Shown here: piece by piece, positions 1 through 7,985 of the stretch
How the letters are laid out: every line of letters begins with the position of its first letter
Numbering within the stretch: the first letter of the stretch is position 1
NCBI RefSeq assembly: GCF_011302915.1
Contig: NZ_CP049872.1
Span: 2,731,590-2,795,589, forward strand
Source: Thermomonas sp. HDW16
GTDB lineage: Bacteria; Pseudomonadota; Gammaproteobacteria; Xanthomonadales; Xanthomonadaceae
Length of the DNA: 64,000 bases
Direction of reading: 5' to 3'
Made by a program: the position numbers and the translations under genes
The notes under the pieces: model-generated
Databases searched by the model: none
What the model was told of the DNA's origin: nothing
What the model saw: only the letters and a program-made list of their open reading frames with translations

Positions 1-2
1 GC

Positions 3-179
3 TTCGGCGCCGAGATCGCCGCGCGTTGCGCCGAGGAATGCATGTTCGACCTGGTCGCCCCGGTCGAGCGCGTCACCGGCTACGACACCCACATCCCGCT
101 GTTCCGGCTGGAAATGAAATACCTGCCGAGCACCGACAAGGTCATCGCCGCCGCCAAGCGCGCGATGGCGCATTCCTAA
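3..179 (+). CDS. 2-oxoacid dehydrogenase E1 beta subunit, C-terminal fragment
   Basis: The window opens inside this gene; 58 codons and a TAA remain. The visible end contains CAEECMFDLVAPVERVTGYD and THIPLFRLEMKYLPS, which is typical of the C-terminal transketolase domain of E1 beta subunits of branched-chain 2-oxoacid or pyruvate dehydrogenase. The subunit would work with an E1 alpha partner (outside the window) to decarboxylate the 2-oxoacid with thiamine diphosphate and pass the acyl group to E2. The E2 gene follows after 10 bases, so the genes are surely one operon. The substrate (branched-chain 2-oxoacid or pyruvate) cannot be told from this fragment. Confidence 0.8.
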   Translation, partial: FGAEIAARCAEECMFDLVAPVERVTGYDTHIPLFRLEMKYLPSTDKVIAAAKRAMAHS

Positions 180-189
180 AGGAGCCCGC

Positions 190-1512
190 ATGTCGAAGAA
201 ATTCCTGTTGCCCGACCTCGGCGAAGGCCTGCCGGACGCGACCATCGTCGAGTGGTACGTCAAGGAAGGCGACGTGATCCGCCTGGACGACAACCTGGTC
301 TCGATGGAAACCGCCAAGGCCGTTGTCGACGTGCCTTCGCCCGTGAGCGGCAAGGTGCTGAAACTCGCTGGCGCCGCAGGCGACATCATCGTCACCGGCA
401 CCATGCTGGCGGAATTCGAGGTCGATGCCTCGCTACCGCAGCGCGCGGAAGGCCAGGACACCGGCCATCACCACGGGCCGACGCACGAGGAATCGAAACC
501 TGCCGCCGCACCTGCCGCCAAGGCGGATGGCGATGCCGGCACCGTGGTCGGCGCGATGCAGGTCGGCGATGCGGTGGTCACGCAGGCCGCGGTTGCAGTC
601 GGCGGCGTCAAGGCGATGCCGGCGGTGCGCGCGATGGCGCGCAAGCTCGGCGTCGATATCGCCCGTGTCGCGCCGAGTGGCGCCGACGGCACGGTATCGA
701 TGGACGATGTGAAGCGCGCCGCCGCCGATGGCTCGGCCAAACCTGGTGCCGCGCCCGCACGCACCGGCGCACAGGTCGCCGCCGCGTCAGTCGCGGCGCC
801 TGCACCGGCATCGCGCAGCACGCTGTCGCAATCCGGCAAGCCGATGCGCACCCAGCCGCCGGGCGTGGCCGCAACCGGCCAGCCGGAACAATTGAAAGGC
901 GTGCGCCGCAACATGGCGCGCGTGATGGCAGACGCACATGCACAAGTCGTGCCGACCACCTTGGTCGATGATGCCGACCTGCACGCATGGAGCGGTCGCC
1001 AGGACATCACCGCGCGTCTTGTCCGCGCGATTGTCGTTGCATGCAAGACCGTGCCGGCATTGAACGCCTGGTTCGACGGCGCCAACCTCACCCGCACCCT
1101 GCATCCGCACGTGGACATCGGCATTGCAGTGGACACCGACGACGGCTTGTTCGTGCCCGCGCTGCGCAATGCCGACATGCTGGATGCCGGCGGCGTGCGC
1201 GCCGCGATCAAGCGCCTGCGCGCGCAGGTCGAGGATCGCTCGATCCCGTCCGGCGAACTCAGCGGCTACACGATTTCGCTGTCGAATTTCGGCATGTTCG
1301 CCGGCCGCTATGCAACGCCCGTCGTGGTGCCACCGTGCGTGGCCATCGTTGGCGCCGGCAAGCTGTCGCACGACGTGGTCGCGGTGATGGGCGGCATCGA
1401 GGTGCACCGGCGCATGCCGATCTCGCTGACCTTCGACCACCGCGCCTGCACCGGCGGCGAAGCAGCGCGTTTCCTGGCAGCGCTGCTGGACGATCTCGCC
1501 CAACCGAGCTGA
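190..1512 (+). CDS. dihydrolipoamide acyltransferase (E2) of a 2-oxoacid dehydrogenase complex
   Basis: This 440-residue E2 core enzyme transfers acyl groups from E1 to CoA on a swinging lipoyl arm. One lipoyl domain (about 1-80) carries the lipoylation site in METAKAVVDV (Lys43). An Ala/Pro-rich linker follows, then a peripheral-subunit binding domain (about 140-178, MPAVRAMARKLGVDI), a second linker, and the acyltransferase domain (about 225-440). The usual C-terminal catalytic HxxxDG motif reads FDHRACTGG: His417 is kept but the Asp position is Thr421. The start at 190 has an AAGGAG-like site just upstream. It lies 10 bases after the E1 beta gene. Branched-chain rather than pyruvate specificity is possible but not proven; E3 is not in the window. 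Confidence 0.88.
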   Translation: MSKKFLLPDLGEGLPDATIVEWYVKEGDVIRLDDNLVSMETAKAVVDVPSPVSGKVLKLAGAAGDIIVTGTMLAEFEVDASLPQRAEGQDTGHHHGPTHEESKPAAAPAAKADGDAGTVVGAMQVGDAVVTQAAVAVGGVKAMPAVRAMARKLGVDIARVAPSGADGTVSMDDVKRAAADGSAKPGAAPARTGAQVAAASVAAPAPASRSTLSQSGKPMRTQPPGVAATGQPEQLKGVRRNMARVMADAHAQVVPTTLVDDADLHAWSGRQDITARLVRAIVVACKTVPALNAWFDGANLTRTLHPHVDIGIAVDTDDGLFVPALRNADMLDAGGVRAAIKRLRAQVEDRSIPSGELSGYTISLSNFGMFAGRYATPVVVPPCVAIVGAGKLSHDVVAVMGGIEVHRRMPISLTFDHRACTGGEAARFLAALLDDLAQPS

Positions 1513-1514
1513 GC

Positions 1515-1886
1515 ATGCTGCGCGCATTGGTACCGATGCTCCGGGTGCCGGATGTACTGGCATCCGTGGCGTGGTACCGCGACGTGCTCGGCTTCGAGGC
1601 CGACTTCGATGGCAGCGATTCCTCGGCGTCGCTGCAGCGCGACGGCATCGAACTGATGCTGTCGGCCTTCAATGCGCATGAAGGCGATGCCGCGCCCGCC
1701 TTCACCGGCTCGCTCTACCTGCATTGCGACGATGTCGATGCGTGGTGGGCGCGATTGCAGGACATTGCGCGCATCTGCTACCCGATCGAAGATTTCGGCT
1801 ATGGCATGCGCGAATTCGCCATCTACGACTGCAACGGCTTCCTGCTGCAGTTCGGGCAGCCGATTCCCGCCAAGGATCCGCCATGA
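1515..1886 (+). CDS. VOC (glyoxalase/bleomycin-resistance fold) family protein
   Basis: This 123-residue protein is built on one vicinal-oxygen-chelate unit. The start MLRALVPMLRVPDVLASVAWYRDVLGF is the usual first beta-alpha of the fold, and FAIYDCNGFLLQFGQP is the usual metal-ligand-bearing end strand. It starts 2 bases after the E2 stop and overlaps the next VOC gene by 4 bases (ATGA), so it probably sits in the dehydrogenase operon. Family members include glyoxalases, dioxygenases and antibiotic-binding proteins; nothing here fixes the substrate. Confidence 0.8.
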   Translation: MLRALVPMLRVPDVLASVAWYRDVLGFEADFDGSDSSASLQRDGIELMLSAFNAHEGDAAPAFTGSLYLHCDDVDAWWARLQDIARICYPIEDFGYGMREFAIYDCNGFLLQFGQPIPAKDPP

Positions 1887-2269
1887 GCCATCGCAGCCGC
1901 CTGTCCGGCTTCATCATCGACTGCAACACCGACGACCTGGATGCCGCCGCCGATTTCTGGTCGCAGGCGCTGGGCTGCAGCATCGCCAACCACGATGCCG
2001 GCGACGCGACCGCCGAGTACCAGATGCTGGGCGATACGCCCGGCGACCTGCATATCGAGGTGCAAAAGGTCGCGCACCCTTCGCGCGTGCACCTGGATAT
2101 CGAAACCGACGACGTGGATGCCGAAGCGGATCGGCTAGAAAAGCTGGGCGCGAAAAAAATCGCCTTCGTCAAACGCTGGTGGGTGTTGGAAGCGCCGACC
2201 GGACAGCGTTTCTGCGTGGTCAAGATGAAGTATCCCGAGCGCGGCGCAGCGCCGCGCGAGTGGAACTGA
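1883..2269 (+). CDS. VOC family protein
   Basis: This 128-residue single-domain protein begins MSHRSRLSGFIIDCNTDDLDAAADFWSQALG and ends with EAPTGQRFCVVKMKYPE, as in many glyoxalase-like VOC proteins. The central region HPSRVHLDIETDDVDAEADR supplies a likely metal-binding His and the second repeat unit. Translation is coupled to the gene before it through a 4-base ATGA overlap. It resembles the preceding VOC gene only in fold, so the two are not a recent duplication. The substrate is unknown. The stop lies 13 bases from the convergent stop of the diguanylate cyclase gene. Confidence 0.8.
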   Translation: MSHRSRLSGFIIDCNTDDLDAAADFWSQALGCSIANHDAGDATAEYQMLGDTPGDLHIEVQKVAHPSRVHLDIETDDVDAEADRLEKLGAKKIAFVKRWWVLEAPTGQRFCVVKMKYPERGAAPREWN

Positions 2270-2282
2270 ACGGCAGGGCCGG

Positions 2283-3362
2283 TCAACCGATCAGCGCTTC
2301 GCCCACTGAGACCCGATTGCGGCCATTGCGCTTGGCTTCGTACAGCGCGCGGTCGGCCCGTGCCAATGCGATCAGCCGCGATTCCAGGCACCGGCGCCCT
2401 TCCACCAATCCGATCGAAAGCGTGACCTGGCAGGGCAGCCGCATTGCGGCTACTCGCTTGCGGATCCGTTCGGCCATCCGCATGGCGTCCGCAATACGCG
2501 TCTGCGGGAACAGCACGATGAACTCCTCCCCGCCATAGCGGCCGGCATGGTCGCCCCCACGCAGGCAATCGCGGACGATGGCCGCCACCGCGCGCAGGAC
2601 TTCGTCGCCAATGGTGTGGCCGTAGGTGTCGTTGATGCGTTTGAAATGGTCCACGTCGGCCAGCGCCAGGCAGTACGCGCCATCCTCGATGCGCGCCATG
2701 AATTCCGGCGAGTCACGCAATGCCTGCATGCCGGCCCGGTTGAGCAAGCCGGTCAATGGATCGTGCAGCACGCGCTCCATGAGGTCGTGGTTCTGCCGCT
2801 GCAGCTGGCTGCGGTCGTCCAGCAACTGGCGCGTCATGTCCTCGCTCTGCACATGCCGTTCGCGCTCCTCCTGTAGGAAGGCGCGAACGTCGAGCAGGAA
2901 CGTCACTTGCCGAGCGAGGGCCTGCAAGCCGGTCACTTGCGCCTCGTTGAGTCGGCGCGGCTCATAGTCCACCACGCACACCGCACCGATCGCGTGGCCA
3001 TCGCGGGTGACGATCGGTGCCCCGGCATAGGCACGTGCGTACGGCTCGCCTTTTACCAGCGGGTTGTCGTGGAAGCGGTCGTCGAGGCGGGCGTCATGCA
3101 CCTGCATGACCGACGACGGATCGCGGATGGTGTGGTCGCAGAACGAGATCTCGCGCGGGATCCATTCCAGCAGGGTGCCCACGCGCGCCTTGAACCACTG
3201 GCGGTCGCGATCCACCAGCGACACCAACGCGATGGGTGTCCCGCACAGCATCTGTGCGAGCCTGGCGATATCGTCGTACGCGTCTTCCGCACGGGTATCG
3301 ACGATGAACAAGCGGTCAAGTGCATCCTGCCGGCCGCGTTCGATTTCCAGAACGTTTGGCAT
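2283..3362 (-). CDS. GAF-domain diguanylate cyclase
   Basis: This soluble 359-residue enzyme should make cyclic di-GMP from two GTP. An N-terminal GAF sensor domain (about 20-160) is followed by a coiled-coil linker rich in Arg/Glu/Gln (160-195) and a GGDEF domain (195-355). The active-site signature is GGEEF at 277-281. An RGGD inhibitory (I-site) motif lies exactly five residues before it, so product feedback is expected. DxLTGLLNR and the metal-binding DVDHFKRIND stretch are intact. No signal peptide or membrane segment was seen. The GAF ligand is unknown. It is a single gene, divergent from nothing and convergent with the VOC genes. Confidence 0.92.
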   Translation of the reverse strand: MPNVLEIERGRQDALDRLFIVDTRAEDAYDDIARLAQMLCGTPIALVSLVDRDRQWFKARVGTLLEWIPREISFCDHTIRDPSSVMQVHDARLDDRFHDNPLVKGEPYARAYAGAPIVTRDGHAIGAVCVVDYEPRRLNEAQVTGLQALARQVTFLLDVRAFLQEERERHVQSEDMTRQLLDDRSQLQRQNHDLMERVLHDPLTGLLNRAGMQALRDSPEFMARIEDGAYCLALADVDHFKRINDTYGHTIGDEVLRAVAAIVRDCLRGGDHAGRYGGEEFIVLFPQTRIADAMRMAERIRKRVAAMRLPCQVTLSIGLVEGRRCLESRLIALARADRALYEAKRNGRNRVSVGEALIG

Positions 3363-3437
3363 TGGGAACCGCGAATCCAGCCCGTGGTTGGCGCGACTAT
3401 GCCAGAAACCCGGGCAGGTCGGTCTTCACATTCCGGA

Positions 3438-3767
3438 TCAGGGTCGAACAGACGCCCCGAATGCCTGGAACAGGCGCCTGCGCAGGAAGAACGCAACGGT
3501 CAGTACCAGCAAGAACACGCCGTAGCCGACCGATGTGGCCAGGATCTGCGGCCACAGGTGGCCGTAACTGCGATCCGCGTAGCCGAAGCTCCAGTGCAGG
3601 CTGAGCAGGCAGCCGACGAACGCCAGCGTCAGTGCGGCGATGTCGAACCCGCGGCGGCACGTGTTGCGCGGCTGACGCGGGTACAGCCAGTACAGCACCG
3701 CCAGGATCAGGAACCAGGGTGTGAACAAGATCAACGCCAATGCCGGCAGGCCCGCCACGTCGTTCAT
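3438..3767 (-). CDS. small inner-membrane protein of unknown function
   Basis: The 109-residue protein has three clear hydrophobic segments (about 5-28, 42-62 and 75-95) separated by Arg-rich loops. This predicts an integral membrane protein with a positively charged tail (FFLRRRLFQAF). Its ATG overlaps the trpS stop by 4 bases (ATGA), so the two genes are co-transcribed and probably translationally coupled. I do not recognise the family. Coupling to a tRNA synthetase suggests housekeeping expression but says nothing about function. Confidence 0.7.
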   Translation of the reverse strand: MNDVAGLPALALILFTPWFLILAVLYWLYPRQPRNTCRRGFDIAALTLAFVGCLLSLHWSFGYADRSYGHLWPQILATSVGYGVFLLVLTVAFFLRRRLFQAFGASVRP

Positions 3768-5083
3768 GCGTGGCGGCCTTCGCCTTCCAGCTGCGCGGCG
3801 ACGAAGGCCGCCAGCGCGGCGTTCACTTCCTCGTCGCTGACACCTTCGCCCAGCGCGAAATCACTCGCACCGTCGCCGATCTCGCCTTGCTTGATCGCCG
3901 CGATGCGCTGCCCCGCATCGCGCGGCGAGGCGAAACCGGTGCTCTGCAACAAGACGCGCTCGCCCTGCATCAGCTTGAAATAGAACTTGCCGTCGGTATC
4001 GCGGTATTGCTTGAAGGTCGGTACCGTCGTGCTCGCTTCCTTCTTCGCGGCCGGCTTCGCACCGACCGCGACTTGCGACAGGTCGCGCAGGCCCACCGCT
4101 TCGCGCAAACGCTGCAGGGTCGGCGTGGCGTGTTGCGCCCGCAGGCGCGCCGCGCCATCGCGCAGGATCGCCTCGATCTCGGCCGGCTTGGCCATCAGCG
4201 CTTCGTACTTTTCGCGCATCGGCGCGACTTCGGCATCGATGCGCTCGAACAATTGCTGCTTGGCATCGCCCCAACCGATGCCGTCGGCGAAGGCCTGCGC
4301 GAACGCGGCGGTTTCGTCCTTGCTGGAGAACGCCTGGTACAGCTGGAACAGCGCGGAGCCGTCGGTGTCCTTCGGTTCACTCGGCGCGCGCGAATCGGTG
4401 AGGATGCCGGCGATCAGCTTCTTCAACTCGTCGCGCGGGGCGAACAGCGGGATGGTGTTGTCATAGCTCTTGCTCATCTTGCGGCCGTCCAGGCCCGGCA
4501 AGGTGGCGACCTGCTCCTCGATGACCGCCTCGGGCAAGGTGAAGTGCTCGCCGTACAGATGGTTGAAGCGCTGGCCGAAATCGCGCGCCATCTCGATGTG
4601 CTGCACCTGGTCGCGGCCCACCGGGACCTTCTGCGCATTGAAGATCAGGATGTCCGCGGCCATCAGCACCGGGTACATGAACAGGCCGGCGCTGATGCCG
4701 GCATCGTCGTCCTCGCCTTCGGCACGGTTGCGGTCCACCGCCGCCTTGTAGGCATGCGCGCGGTTGAGCAGGCCCTTGCCGGCCACGCAGGTCAGCAGCC
4801 AGGTGAGCTCGGGGATCTCGGGGATATCGCTTTGGCGATAGAACCAGTTCTTCTCGATATCCAGCCCACAGGCCAACCATGTGGCGGCGATTTCCAGCGT
4901 GCTGCGCTGCACCCGTGCCGGTTCCTGCACCTTGATCAGCGCGTGGTAGTCGGCGAGGAAGTAATAACTCTCCACGTTCGGTGCGCGACTGGCGACGATC
5001 GCTGGGCGGATTGCGCCGGCGTAATTGCCGAGGTGCGGGGTGCCGGAGGTGGTGATGCCGGTGAGGACGCGGGTCTTGCTCAT
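3764..5083 (-). CDS. trpS: tryptophanyl-tRNA synthetase with C-terminal DUF1508-like extension
   Basis: Charges tRNA-Trp with tryptophan. The class I signatures are present: TPHLGN (HIGH-type, residues 15-20) and KMSKS (202-206). At 439 residues it is about 100 longer than the usual bacterial enzyme of roughly 330-340. The extra part begins with a Lys/Ala linker after about 335, followed by a segment around 357-400 (KFYFKLMQGERVLLQSTGF, then ASPRDAGQRIAAIK) that closely resembles the small beta-rich DUF1508/YegP repeat. A short acidic helical tail ends the protein. The synthetase core looks complete, so the extension is an addition rather than a replacement. A membrane-protein gene follows with a 4-base overlap. 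Confidence 0.93.
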   Translation of the reverse strand: MSKTRVLTGITTSGTPHLGNYAGAIRPAIVASRAPNVESYYFLADYHALIKVQEPARVQRSTLEIAATWLACGLDIEKNWFYRQSDIPEIPELTWLLTCVAGKGLLNRAHAYKAAVDRNRAEGEDDDAGISAGLFMYPVLMAADILIFNAQKVPVGRDQVQHIEMARDFGQRFNHLYGEHFTLPEAVIEEQVATLPGLDGRKMSKSYDNTIPLFAPRDELKKLIAGILTDSRAPSEPKDTDGSALFQLYQAFSSKDETAAFAQAFADGIGWGDAKQQLFERIDAEVAPMREKYEALMAKPAEIEAILRDGAARLRAQHATPTLQRLREAVGLRDLSQVAVGAKPAAKKEASTTVPTFKQYRDTDGKFYFKLMQGERVLLQSTGFASPRDAGQRIAAIKQGEIGDGASDFALGEGVSDEEVNAALAAFVAAQLEGEGRHA

Positions 5084-5220
5084 GCGGGACGGCTTTGGGG
5101 CGATGCGAAGTCGGCCGTCATTCTAACTGGCGGCAGCGACAACCCCGTTCCGCAGCCCCGTGCGTTCGCATGCAGGCACCCAGCGCGCGCCGCGCGCCTC
5201 ACCCAACCGGGAGACCCGCC

Positions 5221-6021
5221 ATGTTCCGCCGCCTCATGCTCATGCTTGCCCTCACTTCCGCCACAGCCTGCATGCCGCTGTCGGCCCGCGACATCGTCGA
5301 AATGGACGTCATCGACCGCGACAGCGGCCAATGGCTTCCCGAATACGGCCATCGCGGCCAGACCTGGATCCCCGGCGTACCCGGCCATCGTTATTCGGTG
5401 AAGCTCACCAATACCACCGGCCAGCGCGTGCTGGTGGTGCTCTCGGTCGATGGGGTCAACGCCGTGACCGGACAGAACGCGTCGCCCTCGCAAGCCGGTT
5501 ACGTGCTGGAGCCGTGGGAAACCGCGGAGATCGCCGGTTGGCGCAAGTCGCTGGACGATATCGCCCAATTCCTGTTCACCGACCTGCCGGACAGCTATGC
5601 CGCGCGCACCGGGCGGCCGGACAACGTGGGCGTGATCGGCATTGCCGTGTTCCGCGAACGCCAGGTGCGACCGGTATATGCGCCGCCGCCCTCGCCGCCG
5701 ATCGCAGCGCAATCCAGTGCTGCTCGTGAACGCGCCGGCAATAGCGCCAAGGCTGCCGCACCTGCGGCGGCCGACAGTGCGATGGCGGAATCCGCGCCAC
5801 AGCGATTGGGCACCGGCCATGGCCAGCGCGAATGGGCTCCGGTCGGCCAGACCGAATTCGTGCGTGCCAGCCGCAACCCGCAACAAGTCAGCCAGTTGCG
5901 TTACGACGATGCCGACACGCTGGTGGCGATCGGGGTACTGCCGCAGCCGTACACACCGTACGCGCGCAACACGCCGAATGCCTTCCCGAACGGGTTCGTG
6001 GCGGATCCGCCGCGCTGGTGA
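5221..6021 (+). CDS. exported protein of unknown function, Pro/Ala-rich middle
   Basis: This 266-residue protein begins with a signal peptide (MFRRLMLMLALTSATACMPL, cleavage probably after LSA). A compact beta-rich domain (about 25-140; YSVKLTNTTGQRVLVVLSVD, EPWETAEIAGWRKS) is followed by a low-complexity Pro/Ala linker (about 155-190). A C-terminal part contains QREWAPVGQTEFVRASRNP and a Pro/Asn-rich end. The ATG at 5221 follows a GGGAG ribosome site. No membrane anchor follows the signal, so it is probably periplasmic or secreted. I do not recognise a named family. It stands alone, divergent from trpS. Confidence 0.75.
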   Translation: MFRRLMLMLALTSATACMPLSARDIVEMDVIDRDSGQWLPEYGHRGQTWIPGVPGHRYSVKLTNTTGQRVLVVLSVDGVNAVTGQNASPSQAGYVLEPWETAEIAGWRKSLDDIAQFLFTDLPDSYAARTGRPDNVGVIGIAVFRERQVRPVYAPPPSPPIAAQSSAARERAGNSAKAAAPAAADSAMAESAPQRLGTGHGQREWAPVGQTEFVRASRNPQQVSQLRYDDADTLVAIGVLPQPYTPYARNTPNAFPNGFVADPPRW

Positions 6022-6089
6022 TCACGCGTCAGCGGAAACGCGAATGGCCGGCATTTGCCGGCCATTCGATCCGTCCGGAATGCAGGCGA

Positions 6090-6224
6090 TTACTTGCTGC
6101 CCGCGCCCTCGATCACTTCGCCGGCCTTCTGCACATCCTTGCCGACACCCTTCACCGTATTGCAGGCGGTCAGCACCGCCATGCAAGCCAAGGCCACCAT
6201 AACCAGCTTGCTCAAACGCACCAT
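6090..6224 (-). CDS. entericidin-like small lipoprotein
   Basis: A 44-residue product starting MVRLSKLVMVALACMAVLTA with a lipobox ending in Cys21 (LTAC), then NTVKGVGKDVQKAGEVIEG. The N-T-x-x-G-x-G-K-D-x-Q-x-x-G pattern is that of the entericidin A/B family of tiny cell-envelope lipoproteins. The mature peptide would be only about 24 residues, amphipathic and Lys/Glu-rich. A second family member lies about 175 bases upstream on the same strand. In enterobacteria such pairs are described as an antidote/toxin lipoprotein couple. That role is not shown here, and stress-envelope function is as likely. Confidence 0.8.
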   Translation of the reverse strand: MVRLSKLVMVALACMAVLTACNTVKGVGKDVQKAGEVIEGAGSK

Positions 6225-6398
6225 CGCATTCTCCAGGGGACGACCGTGAAGTCGTCAGCTTAGCGACGAGCGCGGCAAGCACGCAACGCCGGCTTGCGCT
6301 CGGTTCAGCCAATAGATGCGGGCCGGGAGCGATCCCGGCCCGCTGGCTTCCGTGCCCTGCTCCCTCCCTGTCCGTGGAGGGCGCCAAGCCTCAGTGCA

Positions 6399-6551
6399 TC
6401 AGCACTTGGCGTCCTTGCAGTCCTGCGCCTTGTCTTCGACTTTCTCGCCGACCTTCTGCACGTCCTTGCCGGCACCGGCAATCGTGTTGCAAGCAGTCAA
6501 GGCAGTGGTGGAAAACGCGACGAGCAACAACAGGGCGAATGCACGCTTCAT
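6399..6551 (-). CDS. entericidin-like small lipoprotein, second copy
   Basis: A 50-residue product with signal MKRAFALLLLVAFSTTALTA and a lipobox Cys21, then NTIAGAGKDVQKVGEKVEDK. The tail has two extra Cys (QDCKDAKC) that the neighbouring copy lacks, so it might form a disulfide. A clear AGGAG ribosome site stands 8-9 bases before the ATG. The shared core GKDVQK(A/V)GE shows that it is a paralogue of the gene at 6090-6224. Processing at Cys21 would leave a 30-residue lipopeptide in the envelope. Confidence 0.82.
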   Translation of the reverse strand: MKRAFALLLLVAFSTTALTACNTIAGAGKDVQKVGEKVEDKAQDCKDAKC

Positions 6552-6681
6552 TGGGAGTCTCCTGAGGGATGGATCCAGCGGCCGGGCACGGCGCCCGATC
6601 CACGCGATCCATCAAACCCACCGCGCCGTGAAGCCGGCGTGGATGACGCCGCATCAGGCCAAACCGCGGATGAACCGCGCG

Positions 6682-6749
6682 GCATTGCCTGTTAGGCAAT
6701 GCTTCAGTCGCGCATCAGGGTGGACTAGGGTGCTCGCTTGGGCGAGCAC
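6682..6749. other. two stem-loops downstream of arginase
   Basis: Two perfect 8-bp hairpins lie between the arginase stop and the entericidin gene. One is at 6682-6702 (GCATTGCC / GGCAATGC, loop of 5). The other is at 6730-6749 (GTGCTCGC / GCGAGCAC, loop of 4). The second sits 12 bases past the arginase stop, where a terminator would be expected, but no run of T follows on either strand. They may be Rho-independent-like pause structures or mRNA 3'-end stabilisers. The rest of 6552-6761 holds no gene that I can support. Confidence 0.5.
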
Positions 6750-6761
6750 GACTTCGATGCG

Positions 6762-7685
6762 CTAATCGCGCATCAACGTCGACTTGCCGAACAGGCTTTC
6801 CACCAGGTCCACCGCCAGCCTGGCGGTGGCGTTGCGCTTGTCCAGCGCGGGATTCACTTCGACCAGGTCCAGCGAGCCCATGCGGCCGGTATCGGCCACC
6901 ATTTCCATGATCAGCTGGGCTTCGCGGTAGTTCACCCCGCCCGGCACGCGGGTGCCGGTGCCGGGGGCGATGCTGGGATCCAGCATGTCCACATCGAAGC
7001 TGACGTGCAGGTGGGTGTCCGCGTCCACGCCGGCCAGCGCCGCTTCCATGGCGCGGCGCATGCCCACTTCGTCGATGTAGCGCATGTCGTAGATGTCGAG
7101 GCCGTATTCCTTCACCAGCCGCTTCTCGCCGGCATCGACCGAGCGGATACCGATCTGCCGGACTTCGTCGGGGGTAATCGCGGGCACGTGGCCACCCAGC
7201 GTGGTCAGGGGTTCCGGGCCCAGCCCACACAGGCAGGCCACCGGCATGCCGTGGATGTTGCCGGACGGGGTGATCTCGCGCGTGTTGAAATCCGCATGCG
7301 CGTCCAGCCACAGCACCCGCAACTTCTTGCCGGTGGCGCGGCAATGCGCGGCCACCGCGGCGATCGCGCCGATGCCCAGGCAGTGGTCGCCGCCGAGCAT
7401 GATCGGCATGCGTCCGGCCTGCAGCTCGCGGGTGCTGGCATCGAACACGGCGCGGTTCCAGGCCACGACTTCGTCCAGATGCCGATAACCATCGACCGGC
7501 GGACTGGTCGGGTTGCGCGGGCCATGCACGTCGCCCAGGTCGCGCACGTCGATGCCGCGTGCGGCGATCGCCTCGACCAGGCCCGCCACGCGCAGCGCTT
7601 CCGGCCCCATCGATGCCCCGCGACGCGACGCGCCGATATCGGTAGGGACGCCGAACACGGAAACGGGTGGGTAGCTGCGGCTCAT
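6762..7685 (-). CDS. rocF: arginase
   Basis: Hydrolyses arginine to ornithine and urea in the cytoplasm with two manganese ions. The ureohydrolase motifs are all present: GGDHCLG (98-104), DAHADFNT (128-135) and SFDVDMLDP further on. His101, Asp128, His130 and Asp132 are expected metal ligands. I start at 7685 (MSRSYPPVSVFGVPTD) because a GAGGAT ribosome site lies just upstream; this gives 307 residues, normal for the family. The frame stays open to an ATG at 7718, but those 11 residues are not family-like. Agmatinase is less likely because the core follows the arginase pattern (DIGASRRGASMGPEALR). tRNA-Thr lies directly upstream. Confidence 0.9.
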   Translation of the reverse strand: MSRSYPPVSVFGVPTDIGASRRGASMGPEALRVAGLVEAIAARGIDVRDLGDVHGPRNPTSPPVDGYRHLDEVVAWNRAVFDASTRELQAGRMPIMLGGDHCLGIGAIAAVAAHCRATGKKLRVLWLDAHADFNTREITPSGNIHGMPVACLCGLGPEPLTTLGGHVPAITPDEVRQIGIRSVDAGEKRLVKEYGLDIYDMRYIDEVGMRRAMEAALAGVDADTHLHVSFDVDMLDPSIAPGTGTRVPGGVNYREAQLIMEMVADTGRMGSLDLVEVNPALDKRNATARLAVDLVESLFGKSTLMRD

Positions 7686-7737
7686 GGCGATCCTCGGTCG
7701 GCGCGAAGCGGCGGACACACGCCATCGCGGTCGGAAG

Positions 7738-7813
7738 TGGTGCCGCTTGTCCGAATCGAACGGACGACCTACCGCTTACAAGGCGGTTGCTCTACCTGCT
7801 GAGCTAAAGCGGC
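7738..7813 (-). tRNA. tRNA-Thr (anticodon TGT)
   Basis: A 76-base gene reading GCCGCTTTAGCTCAGC at its 5' end on the minus strand and ending with encoded CCA. The acceptor stem (GCCGCTT / AAGCGGC), D-arm, anticodon arm CCGCC-TTGTAAG-CGG (anticodon TGT) and T-arm (GTCCGTTCGATTCGGAC) all pair correctly. It stands alone between the arginase gene and the sulfate transport operon, which is transcribed the other way. A stand-alone tRNA with CCA encoded is a normal attachment site for integrating elements, but no duplicate of its 3' end was noticed in the window. Confidence 0.95.
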
Positions 7814-7985
7814 GCAGGCGGCCATTCTACCGGCTGCGCCGCAACGGTCATAACCGGGCGTTCTGGGCGCATGGCGAACCGGAGGTTCCCGAAGCACCAG
7901 CTGCAACCCGACACTGCGCGACGTGTTGCGCATTCAGGTTCATTGCACGACCACCGCACCGCCGCCCCACCCACAGGGAAATGCC

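Noticed and set aside
7686..7718. Upstream start for arginase (11 extra residues)
   Set aside because: The added residues are not family-like, and a better ribosome site precedes the internal ATG at 7685.
7738..7813. tRNA-Thr as an integration site for a genomic island
   Set aside because: No integrase gene, no repeated tRNA 3' end and no composition change were seen on either side.
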